NCBI RefSeq assembly: GCF_008831285.2
Contig: NC_045139.1
Span: 23,852,412-23,916,411, forward strand
Reading direction: 5' to 3'
Length of the DNA stretch: 64,000 nt
Source: Nymphaea colorata
Lineage: Eukaryota; Streptophyta; Magnoliopsida; Nymphaeales; Nymphaeaceae
Both the position numbers and the translations under genes were made by a program. Below, piece after piece: positions 44,151 through 55,639 of the stretch (position 1 is the stretch's first letter; each line of letters begins with the position of its first letter). A model generated the notes under the pieces. It was not told the origin of the DNA, ran no database searches, and saw nothing but the letters and a program-made list of their open reading frames with translations.

Positions 44151-45454
44151 CCCTGAATGGTTGAGTAAAGTTTCGTCGATAGTGAGACAAAGTATGCACC
44201 TGCTTGTTAGCTGGATGTCTCCCCTTTGTAGATGATTGTGCATTTGGACCATATTAAAACTAATCAATGTCTGGTGGAAGAATGACACGTACACCTTTAC
44301 CAATAATTCACCAGAAGAATTATCACAGTACAACGCTTATTGAAATGGTTTGTGATGTGAAGACTTCTGAACATGGACAAACACCATGAACGCCACCATA
44401 TCTATGCCACTTCAATAGATCTGTTTGTAGATGTGGTCGAACAACAATGATGGATCTGCTCAAGGAAAATAAACCATTGCTGGCCTGTTAAGACTCTAGA
44501 GTCATTGTCTGCTATGTCAAAATAGATGAGATAATCATTCCTTTCATTGGGAAGTGATAGCAATGTCCCATGCTAATATTTTCTCTTACAATTTACAAAC
44601 CATCTGAAAATAAATTCCATGAAGATATATTGATATAATTTGATTAATTCTATGCGTGAACTAGAGCCATCCAAAGAACGCCAGAAGCCCACCCCTTGCC
44701 GCAAGATCAAAGGCTGCATCAGGACCTTGATGGAATACGGTGCACTAGTAAACTAGAGTATTTTGATCCCTCCATTTTCATTACAGAGAAGAAGAGCCAC
44801 AAAATCGAACTAATAATTGGGCTCTCATTGGCTTGCCAGCCCAACCAGCTAATCTGTACTCATCAGAGCGATACAATTTACTCTTATCAATTGAGTTAGG
44901 CATGAAGAAAATCGTGGTAACCCACCTTGGCCAAGCTCGAACCAAGCTTGACCAAGGCATTTAAGCCTTGAGCCTAGCTAGAGCAGGCCCTAGCCTGGCT
45001 AGTGCTTTGCTAACACAACTTTGCGCCCTGAGGAGATTTTGTCATTGGAATAAAATAAACAGCACAAGATAAGATTTTGGCAGTAGAAAGGAGGTCATAA
45101 ATCTGGGAATTTGCAAATAAGGTGGAGTTGTGTGTTAAAAAAAAAGGAAAAAACCTTTTGGTGTATAAATGTACCCTATATAGTGCAATACTTTCCGGGC
45201 AACTTGGTATTAGATGAACGTAGGTGAAAGGGTAGGACTTTCCTTATTCGTGACGGTACATTGGATGGGCCATGAAAGTTGAGACGGGTGGTCCCTTCAA
45301 GAATTCAGACAAGAGAGCTGCAGTGTCTTATGCTGGCATAATAGAGAGAATGCTTTGAAGGACTATTGCCAAATTACAAAAACAGTTGCTAATACATCTT
45401 CTTCAACAGTTTTTGGCTATGAAAAAAAAAATCCATTCGGCAACAGAGGTAGTT

Positions 45455-45458
<4 letters not shown>
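44151..45458. other. Intergenic sequence
   Basis: A CAAGCTTG/GCCTTGAG-rich scrap at 44925-45010 resembles hAT debris. AACAGTTGCTAATA...CAACAGTTTTTGGCTATG at 45380-45420 resembles a CACTA end. No gene is supported. Confidence 0.35.

Positions 45459-45500
<42 letters not shown>
45459..45500. repeat. (AT)n microsatellite
   Basis: An uninterrupted AT run. Confidence 0.95.
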
Positions 45501-45503
<3 letters not shown>

Positions 45504-46360
45504 TGAGCCTGATGGTAATTTTATAACTTTGGTCCTTTTGGTCTCATATCTAACACCAAACTTGTGATATCGATCATTTTCCGAACATAGAAAATGGATC
45601 ATGTTTCGGATAAAAATCTTACTTCCTGAGGCTAAGATATTCCCCATGAAAATTTTAGACGAATGATTTTTCAATTATTGTAGGGACTTACACATGCATT
45701 TTTTTTGCCGAGAAAATTGTAGGGACTTACACATGCTGTCAGATATATTGGTTCTCACAGAATGAACTATTTGTGGTGTAAGATTGAATATAGATTGTCC
45801 ATGTTTGAGTGGTTACATATTTGAAAAACATAATTGATTACCATGTGTTATTATCACATACACACACATTTATATACATATATACATACATATATATTTG
45901 CAAAACTGTTTTAAAAATTAAAAGGTTTCTTATGCTTTTGAGTATTATCATATGCATACATACATGCATGCATGCCTACATACTTGCATACATACATACA
46001 TACATAGTTGCATAGTTGTTTTAAAAATTAAAAGGTTTCCCATGCTTTTGAAAAGATTGTGCAGGACTTACAAAAGAAAAGGCTGTCCGTGTCAATCGCT
46101 TATTCTGTCTTCCATTACCATATACGATGCATGTACGTATTGTCACATGCAAAATTGCGAACCATCTCTCTCTCTCTCTCACTAGCAGAGTCACAAGATT
46201 GTCTCTCTAGCTGCGACCCAAATGCAGTTGCAGAACGGACAATGAGGGAGCTCCATTTTCAACTTATTTTTTGAAAGAAGAACTAAGAAAAATAACTACA
46301 AGAGAAAGAACGAAGAGGAGGAAGAAAGAAGCAGAATCAACAATCTCATACCGCGTATCT
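45501..46360. other. Intergenic sequence downstream of the ABCG gene
   Basis: It contains CATA/CATG tetranucleotide repeats (about 45953-46006) and a repeated GTTTTAAAAATTAAAAGGTTTC block at about 45909 and 46019. No gene is supported. Confidence 0.45.
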
Positions 46361-46366
46361 TTTATT
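46361..46366 (-). terminator. Poly(A) signal of the ABCG gene
   Basis: AATAAA on the minus strand lies about 70 bases beyond the stop codon at 46433, a normal distance for a plant 3' end. Confidence 0.45.
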
Positions 46367-46432
46367 ATATCATAATCAATAAGAAACCAGACATTGTGTA
46401 TCAGTATATACCCCAACCTTTCGGCAGACGAA

Positions 46433-48400
46433 TCATTTCTTGGAAATGGACGCCCTTCTCTTGAGAACAACCAAGCACAGCACCCGATAGAAGACGAAGA
46501 ACCCCACCATCACCTGCACGTTGGTCCATCTCTGCCTCTCATGGAGTCCCCTCAACTGTAGCACATCCCTTCCCGTCACCGCGCATATCTCCGTGCCGTC
46601 CAGCCTCACGAAGCACCTCGACGCCAAGCACGAGTATTCGTTGATCAGCAGCGCGTCCAACGCGTATTTGTAGAGAGAGAAATAGTGCATGAAGAGCCAG
46701 TACCCCGGAATGCTGTCCTTCGAGATGAAGTAGCCGGAAAAGAGGAAGAATCCGGCGAGACAGACAGTGACCAGCGACGTCCCGGCGATGTAGTTAGGCG
46801 CGATCGAGCTCAGGAAGAGCACGAATGAGTTCGCCATTAGCACCACCACCCAGATGACCAGCACGAAGTAGGCGAACGCCTGCCACGACGCGCAGAGCCC
46901 CACCAAGAAATAGACGGAGACGGAGTACATGAAGGCTATGGCGAGAAGGTAAGGGAGGAAGACGATTGTGTTGGCCATGAGATGAGAGGAGACTCTGTAG
47001 ATGCCGCTGGACGTCTCTCTGAGCAAGATCGGCCTCTCGCTGACGAAGACGGGAAGAGTTTCTGTGGTGGAAGAGAGCAAGAACGTCAGGGTGAAGGCGA
47101 AAAAGCCGAGTCTCTTTTCAATCCCTTTCATGTCGAAGCCGATGTTGATGTAGATGGTTCCTAAGAGGATCCCGACGCCGACTGCCTCGATGGTGTTGGC
47201 GAGAAGCAGCTGCTTGGTGCGGAAGATGATCTTCCAGAACCTTCTAGAGAGCGTGGAAATCTCGTTGAATCGGGAACTCGAGTACCCAACACAGGAAATG
47301 GAGTTCTTGTTCGAGGGAAGAGACTGGGGAGGAGGCAGATCATTTGAAGAAGGCGACGGGCTGGTTTGGTCGTGGAGCTGGTTGAGAATGTCCATGGCAT
47401 ACTCGAGGGCGTTTAGCTGGGGTGGAACAGTGAAGCCTCTGGAGAGGAGGAAGAGTTCCAGGGAGGCGATGTCGCCGTGGTGGACGACGGTGCCCCTGCA
47501 CAGGAGAAGGAGGGAGTCGATGGTGGAGAGGATCCGGTAGCTCGGCTGGTGGATGGAGAGTACCACGGTTCGGTGGCGCGAGGCGGCGACGGAGCGGAGG
47601 GTCTGGAGGACGTGGTAGGCGGAGGCGCTGTCCAGGCCGGAGGTCGGCTCGTCGAGGAGGAGGATGGCGGGATCATGGAGGAGGCTCAGGCCGATGGAGA
47701 CGCGGCGACGCTCCCCGCCGGAGAGGCCGGAGGCGAGGAGGGCGTCGGCGAGGTGGGAGAGGCGGAGCTCAGAGAGGATGGAGGCCACGAGGGAGCGGAG
47801 CTGGTGGGAGCGGCGGGAGGGGAAGAGGAGGCGGGCGGCGTAGTCGAAGGTCTCGGAGACAGTGAGGAGCGGGAGGGAGGCGTCATGCTGGGGGACGTAG
47901 GCGCAGAGTTTGCGGAAGGAAGGTGGGTGGATAGGGACGGAGTTGAGGAGGAGGGAGCCGGCGGTGGGGGCAGTGCGGGCGGCGAGGATGTCCAGGAGAG
48001 TAGACTTGCCTGCGCCGCTGGGGCCGACGATGGCGAGAACCTGGGAGGGGTGGGCGGTGAAGGAGACGTTGCGGAGGATGAAGGTGGGGGAGGCGGGGGA
48101 GGTGCAATGGGAGAGGAGGGCGGTGAGGAAGGTGGGTTGGGTGGTAGGTTTGGCGTAGGAGATGGAGGAGGCTGTTAGACTGTAGGTTTTCGGGACGTGC
48201 GGTGGTGGGGAGGACGATGGTGGCGGTGGAGGTGACAGTTCTGGTGGTGGAAGTGAAGGCGAGGTGGCGGAGGATGGTGGTGATGATGCAGGCGGTGGTG
48301 ACAGGACGACTGTTTGGCTGGACATGGCGGTGAAGGGGGAAGAGGGAGAAGGGGGTGTGGCAGCAGTGATAATGAAGAAGAAGTTGGTGCGTGCTTCCAT
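46433..48400 (-). CDS. ABCG8: Half-size ABC transporter, ABCG subfamily
   Basis: A single intronless frame of 655 codons encodes a plant half-size ABCG (white-brown complex) transporter, an ATP-driven exporter expected in a membrane as a dimer. An N-terminal Pro/Ser-rich tail (about 1-70) precedes YSLTASSISYA, which is typical of the ABCG4/ABCG8 type. The nucleotide-binding domain shows Walker A GPSGAGKST (126-134), Q-loop Q171, signature LSGGE (226-230), Walker B ILLLDE (246-251) and H-loop His 284. Six membrane segments follow at roughly 401-421, 433-453, 475-500, 505-530, 540-560 and 628-646, with the usual Cys-containing loop (CLASRCF) before the last. Length and domain order match the family, with no break. 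Met 1 gives a longer tail than usual; Met 26 (48325) is an alternative start. The symbol is by similarity; the substrate (cuticular lipids or hormones in relatives) is not shown. Confidence 0.93.
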   Translation of the reverse strand: MEARTNFFFIITAATPPSPSSPFTAMSSQTVVLSPPPASSPPSSATSPSLPPPELSPPPPPSSSPPPHVPKTYSLTASSISYAKPTTQPTFLTALLSHCTSPASPTFILRNVSFTAHPSQVLAIVGPSGAGKSTLLDILAARTAPTAGSLLLNSVPIHPPSFRKLCAYVPQHDASLPLLTVSETFDYAARLLFPSRRSHQLRSLVASILSELRLSHLADALLASGLSGGERRRVSIGLSLLHDPAILLLDEPTSGLDSASAYHVLQTLRSVAASRHRTVVLSIHQPSYRILSTIDSLLLLCRGTVVHHGDIASLELFLLSRGFTVPPQLNALEYAMDILNQLHDQTSPSPSSNDLPPPQSLPSNKNSISCVGYSSSRFNEISTLSRRFWKIIFRTKQLLLANTIEAVGVGILLGTIYINIGFDMKGIEKRLGFFAFTLTFLLSSTTETLPVFVSERPILLRETSSGIYRVSSHLMANTIVFLPYLLAIAFMYSVSVYFLVGLCASWQAFAYFVLVIWVVVLMANSFVLFLSSIAPNYIAGTSLVTVCLAGFFLFSGYFISKDSIPGYWLFMHYFSLYKYALDALLINEYSCLASRCFVRLDGTEICAVTGRDVLQLRGLHERQRWTNVQVMVGFFVFYRVLCLVVLKRRASISKK

Positions 48401-48665
48401 GGGCAGGACAAGATTTAACTGTGAAAAATTATTCTTGGGAATCTATGACTAAATTAAATGGTAAAATTCTTCGACGACAATATGACAAGACTGCCCTTGA
48501 TCTTGACTCCACGTTCACGTGCAAGTTTTTCACGATAAAATGCAAAAATTTGAAGAGCAGAAACTGAATGCGCTTTTTCCATGTCATGCAGTCAACACGG
48601 CATGTTCTCCCGGGCATTTTGGTAATTTTATATGTGAAAATGGTTTTCCACTTCCGCTTTTGCCC

Positions 48666-48675
48666 TTATAAATAG
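48666..48675 (-). promoter_or_regulatory. TATA-like box upstream of the ABCG gene
   Basis: The minus strand reads CTATTTATAA, about 265 bases before the first ATG, which would leave a 5' UTR of roughly 235 bases. Confidence 0.45.
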
Positions 48676-49135
48676 ATGGTCTTTTATTTAATCCGGAGAG
48701 TATTTTCATCATTTCATTCCAATTTCCCGCACAAACTAGAAAAATTGCATTTTAAAGTTGTTTTTTTCACTTTAATCCAATTTTCATGGTCATGTCCTTT
48801 TTGAAACTTTATTTAGCCTCCTTGGACAAATATACAAATTGACTAGATGCTCCAAAGATAGTGTTGCTTCGATTATAGCCTCTACCTTTGTCAAGTCATT
48901 TTTCAAATGTCTTTTTTTTCACTTCCAAAATTTCAATCCTATCTGATTTTAGGTTATTGTTATTGAACTATGTATATGTCAAAACAAAAACGAAAGAAGG
49001 GAGGCAAACTTGGAAAACCTAAATGCAAAGCACAAGCTAATAAAGTATCCACTATAGCACAAAAATATCTGAAATACATATTTCAGCAGCATTTTCCATC
49101 CTCACTACTTAATAATGAAAAAAAGATGTGAGAAG
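48676..49135. other. Upstream region of the ABCG gene
   Basis: AT-rich sequence with no gene. It presumably holds the distal promoter. I recognise no specific element. Confidence 0.4.
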
Positions 49136-49469
49136 CATAGTTGGCAAACTCGCTTGGTTAATTTGAGAATCGCTCGAGTCACTTCAGATTGCTAAAAGAT
49201 CTCGCCATGAGTCAAGGGTGCCTCAGCTTGCCCCTGACTAGCTTTGACTTGCTTCTGACCCTTAAGGACGCAGCATGACTCACCCGCTTCAGCTGCAGTG
49301 ATTTACATTATAGTTATTTTAAAACTCGATCGAGTTGATAAGTCAACTTGTTGACTAGAATCAAAACTCGATCGAGTCGATGAGTCAACTTGAGTCGATG
49401 AGTCAACTTGTTGACTAGTGATTCGTTCATCTGTAGATATAAGTCCGAGTCACGAATTTAACAACTATA
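49136..49469. mobile_element. hAT-like MITE with internal tandem repeats
   Basis: The left end CATAGTTGGCAAACTCG and the inverted right end TATAGTTGTTAAATTCG resemble each other and hAT termini. Inside, ACTCGATCGAGT(T/C)GAT(A/G)AGTCAACTTG units repeat at 49323-49420. No exact 8-bp duplication is visible. Confidence 0.5.
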
Positions 49470-51245
49470 ATTGGACCAACGTTTCAATCGACAGCGGTAA
49501 CATTCCGTTCATCACAAATTTTAAACATATGATTGCATTCAATTTAGGACAAAAGGAAAGGATGAGGTACCATTTTCGTTAAATATCTTTTGCCTGACCG
49601 CGGAATGATTGACAATAATAGATGAACTGCAAGACCAGCTAGGGAAGCCCTGGTTTGTAAAAAATTCTGAAAAGAGTCTTTTATCTGAAAGTTTTCCCTT
49701 AGAGTTCCTTTTTTTCCCAGTACCCAAAATAAACAAACAGGTTATTTATTATGGCATTCCAAAACAAGCGTCATATTTTATGATCCTCACTTTTTATACC
49801 AAACAGGGGCATCAATTTACATAATATAATTTTGCCTCGAAGTTGTAAAGTTATGTGATTGTTGCAAGAGGAACACTTTGAAATGGAGAACTGTTTACGG
49901 TTTATATCCAACGGAAAGAACAATAGCTTTCCGGTCATTTCATAAGCACCAACGGCTGTGATCGGAAGATGAGAATGAAGATCTACCGACAACTCAAACA
50001 CATAAGGCCCGTTTTGGGCGACCAAAAGAAGGGGGGTGAGTGAATTTGATTTTACAGCTTCTTTCTTAAAGCATATGCAAAAACTTGCGATGTTGAAAAT
50101 ATGAACAATTCCCAATGATTAAAGTAGTCACATGCTCATGTTTCCTTGTTGCAAATGATTTAGACATAAATGGTGAGCTTGAGGGGTCCAAAACTTGGTT
50201 TCTCCTTCCTGTGGTCTGAAGAAGAAATGAGTATGTTTTGGAGAATTTTGTCTCGAAAGTTTATATATATATAGGTGGGTGGATGATGAATCTGGTTATT
50301 AAAATTCATCCAGTATCAAACTACTGCCATCCATACAAAAATAGATAAATGGTTGAAAAAAAAAACAATGAGAAAAATATTTGATCTAATACTAGATAAT
50401 GGAAATGCTCATAATTGTTTTTCTCCCAATCATCAATCATGTTGGATTGGATGACTCTAATTGGATGATTGGGTAACTCTAAAAAGCCGGTCACTATTCA
50501 ATTTCCTCTCTGTTCATATGTATATGATTTGTACATTTCTTATCTCACATCATGCCGCCTGATACGTTGCATCATGTGACCATGATTGAAAGGGAGGATT
50601 TCGGCTCCTATGTGTACATACAATATGTATGTACAACAGTATACTATATTTGATGGTCCAGGGTTGGAGACTAGACATTCCACATGTGCATGTACACTGG
50701 GACCAGCATTTGGGCTTAAACTTCTTATATGGATGACTATGATAACAATGATGGTAGATGATAACAGTGATGATGATCCATGTGGATGATGGTGTATGAT
50801 CAGAGTAATATTTGGTGATGGTGGTGGATGATGGTGTATGATCAGAGTAATATTTGGTGATGACCTAGAACAACTCCTCTATCTACAACATAAACATAAC
50901 ATGCGAATTAAATTGTATACATTATAAAGCTAATGGAAGGTAGACGCGACTGCCGCTCTCATGCAATCATACTGCTCTGACGAATCCCAAGAACTTTTTT
51001 AAGGTATGAATGCACACCTATGCTAGTCTGGGTCCGCCCGCCCGACCTAATATTTGGACCGAACTGAGTGGGCTCGTGTTTGTCTCCTAATTTTGATCGT
51101 GATGCTTCACCTATAATTCTGGCGCTGCCGCTGCTAAAGGGTTAGGCACGGGTGTGGTCCACCCCGAGTGTTTTTGGCACTTAATGTAATTCAGGCCATA
51201 ATGCCAACAAGAGGTTCCCAAGAAGAGTTTTGCTGGCAGAACCCA

Positions 51246-51250
<5 letters not shown>
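49470..51250. other. Intergenic sequence
   Basis: A 114-codon minus frame at 49771-50115 has no recognised family. A 39-bp block GATGGTGTATGATCAGAGTAATATTTGGTGATG is repeated near 50788 and 50828. Nothing else is seen. Confidence 0.4.
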
Positions 51251-51315
<65 letters not shown>

Positions 51316-51417
51316 CTTCAGCATAAGCATTGGACAAGATGATGTATTTAATCACACTTGCTTGATGAAATAATTTGGACGGCTGTCATTAAATGGAACT
51401 GTTATAGCAGTTCATCT

Positions 51418-51476
<59 letters not shown>
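51251..51476. repeat. Two compound (TC)n(TA)n microsatellites
   Basis: Tracts at 51251-51315 and 51422-51476 share the order TC then TA, like 37671-37774. Confidence 0.95.
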
Positions 51477-53016
51477 ATTGTTCACAACCTGTCTTATTTG
51501 CCGTCCCTAGTCTCAAGGCAAGATGGACGGCTGTCAGGCCGCAGAAAAGCAATGCAGTACATGGCACCGTAGTACCGGATGCATCAAGATTAATCTATTC
51601 ATCACTATGGACATTTGACTTGGCTGAAACTGGAAATCTTATTTTATTTAAAAGGAAATATATTAGAGAGTGGATGATCAGAGTACTGATCAAGTTAGGT
51701 CTCTTTCATCTGCTATAGGTTAAAGCTGCAGTAAAGCTACATATATATAGCATGACATGCATGGCCCCCATGTCATTGTGCATGGCAAAGGTTGATGGGA
51801 CAAACAAGAAAACGATATCCACCAAGATTTTTTTTTATTATTAACTTCGAAATTAAAAAGGAAAAGTTATCTTTAAAGTTTTTTTTTTTTTACATCATTG
51901 TTATATATATTAGCTGGGGAAACAAAAGGATAAAGAGAGAGAAAAAAGTGACATGGGGTTTGCTTTATGATCAAATTGGTCCCCTGTTTGTCCAAACAAA
52001 ACAGGACAGAAGGAGCAGGTGAAGTTGCTCTTAGCAAAGAAGAGAACATAAGAACTGCTAAACGATATAATATTCAGTAAGCCAGTGAGCATGCATGAAT
52101 AAAAGATTCAACTAATTAAGGTCCTTACTAATGGTCACATGTGGTGTACATAAATTAAATAATATGGTCCTAAATTGAGTTGGGTAGTCTTAAGTTATCA
52201 CATATATAAGTTACAAAGAGTGCACACAGATTTTTAAATCTATCTATTTTCGTCCGATCTCAGTATACTTGCCAGTTGAGTGCAACTACGCATGAAATCT
52301 ATCTATTTTCCTCACCTTAATGTATAGGGGAGGGGGAGATAGTTTAAAGAGGCCGTAGTCCGTAGCCCCTTCACCTTTTTCAAGAGTCGGACATCATTCA
52401 ACTAAAGTGTTGCACCTCCAACCTCTGCAGTCCAGAATAGTGCCCATGAGAAATCTTCAACATGAAATATTATGCTTTTATAGTATTGAAATATTAAACT
52501 AGTTTTTCCATAAAATATTACCAAAAATCTTAATTTCGATGGCCGATTAATTAATTGGAGCAGGCATGACAAACTTTCTCAATTCACCATTCGAATATTT
52601 GTGCTTTTTAGGTGTTCTTTAAGTAGTATGACGATAGTTGATTTTGGTGAATAGATGTGCTTGTGTAAGAGTCATTGAGCTTCTACCAAGCTGTTGATAC
52701 AGAATATAGTTAAACCATAGCTAGTTCTACTTGAAGTCTGGTTCTCAAAACAATGGGTGCACATAGTGTAACATGGCTAGAGCAATGCAAGTAAGCACGC
52801 TAATCACAACCCGTGTTTACTTGATGTGTGGTCCTCAAAACAAGCTTTCATTTATTGTTTTTTCACTGCCTTTTGTTTTGTAGCCCAAGTTGAAATATAG
52901 CTACTCATATGGTTGCGAATCAAATTTTTTTTTTTGCATACTCGTGGTGACGTTGCACATCAGTATTCTCTAATTTAATTTGTAAAATGTAATCATGAAA
53001 GAAACCAACTACCAAC

Positions 53017-53019
<3 letters not shown>
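51477..53019. other. Intergenic sequence
   Basis: AT-rich, short frames only; nothing recognised. Confidence 0.4.

Positions 53020-53054
<35 letters not shown>
53020..53054. repeat. (TA)n microsatellite
   Basis: An uninterrupted TA run. Confidence 0.95.
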
Positions 53055-53058
<4 letters not shown>

Positions 53059-54342
53059 TAAATTAATGGATTTCGGTTGTTATCATTCTGCATGTCCAAT
53101 GTTAATTTGATAAAAAGAAAGTATTACAAGTGACATAAATTGATTAGTGGATTTCAGTTGTTAGCGTTCTGCATGTTTTGATTTATTTGGTGATCGAAAA
53201 TAATAAACTGGAAATGGGAATTTCTTATGCTTCACTAAAACTGATGTAGTTTGCAACTCACGAAAAGGCTACATAAATGCGCTGCTATTAAAGCAATGTT
53301 ACTATCCAGTAAAAATGTCACTGAAAATTCTTTGAAGTGGTACTAATCCATGCAATTTGGATGTATAGTTACTGGTATTCTATCTCTGTTTACATTAGTG
53401 ACATTGATTTCACGTCACAGATTTACATATTATTATAAATAAAAAACGCAATTGACTGTTGTACATTTCGTCATCAATTCATTGCGTACCCATGTCAGAT
53501 TCGGTGACAAAAACTGTGATTACAATTTGGCATGGAAAGAAATTATAATTGACGCTAATTTACTGCCAGTAGAAATCAAATTTTCATACAATGTTTTAAA
53601 TGGGGGATCATTGAGAAGTTACTTGTTAAGAGGCTAATCAAATTGTAACTTTTTAGAATTCTGATAGGAAACATGGAGTTAGGCTGACTTCTATATTCTC
53701 AAGAGGCTGGAAATTAAACTGTAGAGGCCTTTCAATTGAGCTTTTGAACAAAACCATAGCCTGGTAGTGAATAGGGCTTACTTTTTTCCCGGCAAACTTT
53801 TTCAAGGACCATTTACTGCAGGAATGAATGCTGGTTCGTGACGAAGCTTCAGGATACGTTCTCCCTTGACTATATCTTCTCAAGTAATAAGATGAGAAAT
53901 TTATTTATATTTGTTAGGGGTTTTCAACCATGCAAAATGCAATTACCATGTATACAAACTTAGAGGATGACAGTTTTGATGTGTAAATAGAATTTTATAA
54001 GCCAAAAAAACTGAACCCGCTTGGATTTTTGAATTTTTTATAATGTCTATTTATGCAATAACATTCATAGTTATGAATTGTTTATTAGGTTTAGAGATAT
54101 CGAGATCGGCTGCATTCAATTAGTCTCGTGAAAACTAAGCATGCATTCACGTAGAAACTTTTTATATTTATCAAGATCATCATCTTCTCCCTTATACTGA
54201 AGTTGTCCTTAAACTGAGGGTAAAAACTGTCATTGCAAGCTAAATTTATTGTTTAGACTAAAAAAAAAAACTTGATTTGGAAATTGGAAGAAAAGGCGAT
54301 TCTAAAATATAGCCAATAACCAAGTTGAGACAGTTACCATAT

Positions 54343-54349
<7 letters not shown>
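53055..54349. other. Intergenic sequence
   Basis: A repeated phrase (GACATAAATTAATGGATTTCGGTTGTTA at 53055 and ACATAAATTGATTAGTGGATTTCAGTTGTTA at 53134) suggests a local duplication. Short frames at 53452-53637 and 53653-53883 have no domains. Confidence 0.4.

Positions 54350-54399
<50 letters not shown>
54350..54399. repeat. (AT)n microsatellite
   Basis: A long AT run; a shorter one occurs at about 54588-54606. Confidence 0.95.
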
Positions 54400-54401
<2 letters not shown>

Positions 54402-55639
54402 ATTAAAATAAGTTGCTCAACCTCTGTTTTTCATTTTGTCTCATAAAAAATTATCCAACAAAGGTACATTGGCGAGGACAATGGCTTGACCATAATTTTT
54501 AGTGATGGAATGCATCTTTTGCAACATTAGTAAGCAAGACAAGGTAAAAAACAAGCCATCTGGCCACAAAGGTACCTAGCTGATTTCGATATATATATAT
54601 ATATATCTGTGTGTATTGTGCGTCTCACAATCCATTACTAGCAGAGACAAAGATCAATTATTGGCACTAGGTGTGGCCTCAATTGTACTGGAGAATAGTC
54701 ACACTGTCAAATACCAATAATCAATGAATTGAGAGAGAAAGAGAAACGCAAGCAAGGAAGCTAGAGCCAATGGTTTGACTTAGGGCAGAGACTGGGAGGA
54801 GGAAAGTTGGGTGAACAAAAATAGTTAAACCAATAGGCCAGCTGTTATAGGAATAGAAACATCAATTTAGGAATAATCTTCTAAAAAGCCTATTGAATAT
54901 TAGTGATTTGGCAAAACTCGAATGGATTCCTCTACAAATAAGAACCAAGGTCAACATTCAATGTAATCAAATGATAGTCATTCTTGAATAAAGTCTATTT
55001 GACTATAATTATTGAGGAAAATATAAATATTCTGTCATCTGATCAGACAATTTGGTTTGGATCAAGTTAAATGTCAGGCACTTCATTTCTCAATTGTCTC
55101 TTGCTGGTCTTTTATAGAACACCAGAAAGTAGACCCCCCTCCCTTTTTAGAACACAACCATGTTTTGTACGATTGATTTCTACGTTGTTGTTCAATAAGA
55201 GGAATATAGAAGGAAACTTTATCATATTGCTCGCATTGGTTGCTGGTGCTTTCCATATTGACATTAGATCCTAGTTGGATCCAATCCTATACTTTTGGCA
55301 ATGTATTTTATCTTTCATACTTTGGAGGGTGGTTGTTAATGTGACCATTGCATTGTAATCTTTTTAATTCTTATGAACTTGTTGAAAGGGAAATAATGAA
55401 ACAACCAAGCATACAACCATCGGCTGTTTATCTTGTGGATGATGGCCCTGTAGCCGAACCATGTAATTCTGGTGTTCCTCTCTCTTTTGTCTGCTTGTTC
55501 ATTTGCTTCTCTGCATCATATTGTAGCACAAGAGGGAGCTTCATTATTGATCATTTTTTTCTTTGTGTTTTTGGTTGTGGTATAGCTGAGTGCAAGAGTT
55601 GGTATCTTATGAGACTACCAAGTTACTCTTATTTTAAAT
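54400..55639. other. Intergenic sequence before a copia remnant
   Basis: The frames at 55071-55274 and 55348-55641 are not recognisable. This is where the upstream half of the copia element (gag, protease, integrase core) should be, but no trace is clear. Confidence 0.35.

Noticed and set aside
47477-48178. 233-codon plus-strand frame opposite the ABCG nucleotide-binding domain
   Set aside because: It is the complement of a GC-rich coding region and encodes Gly/Glu-rich low-complexity sequence; the ABCG motifs on the other strand explain it.
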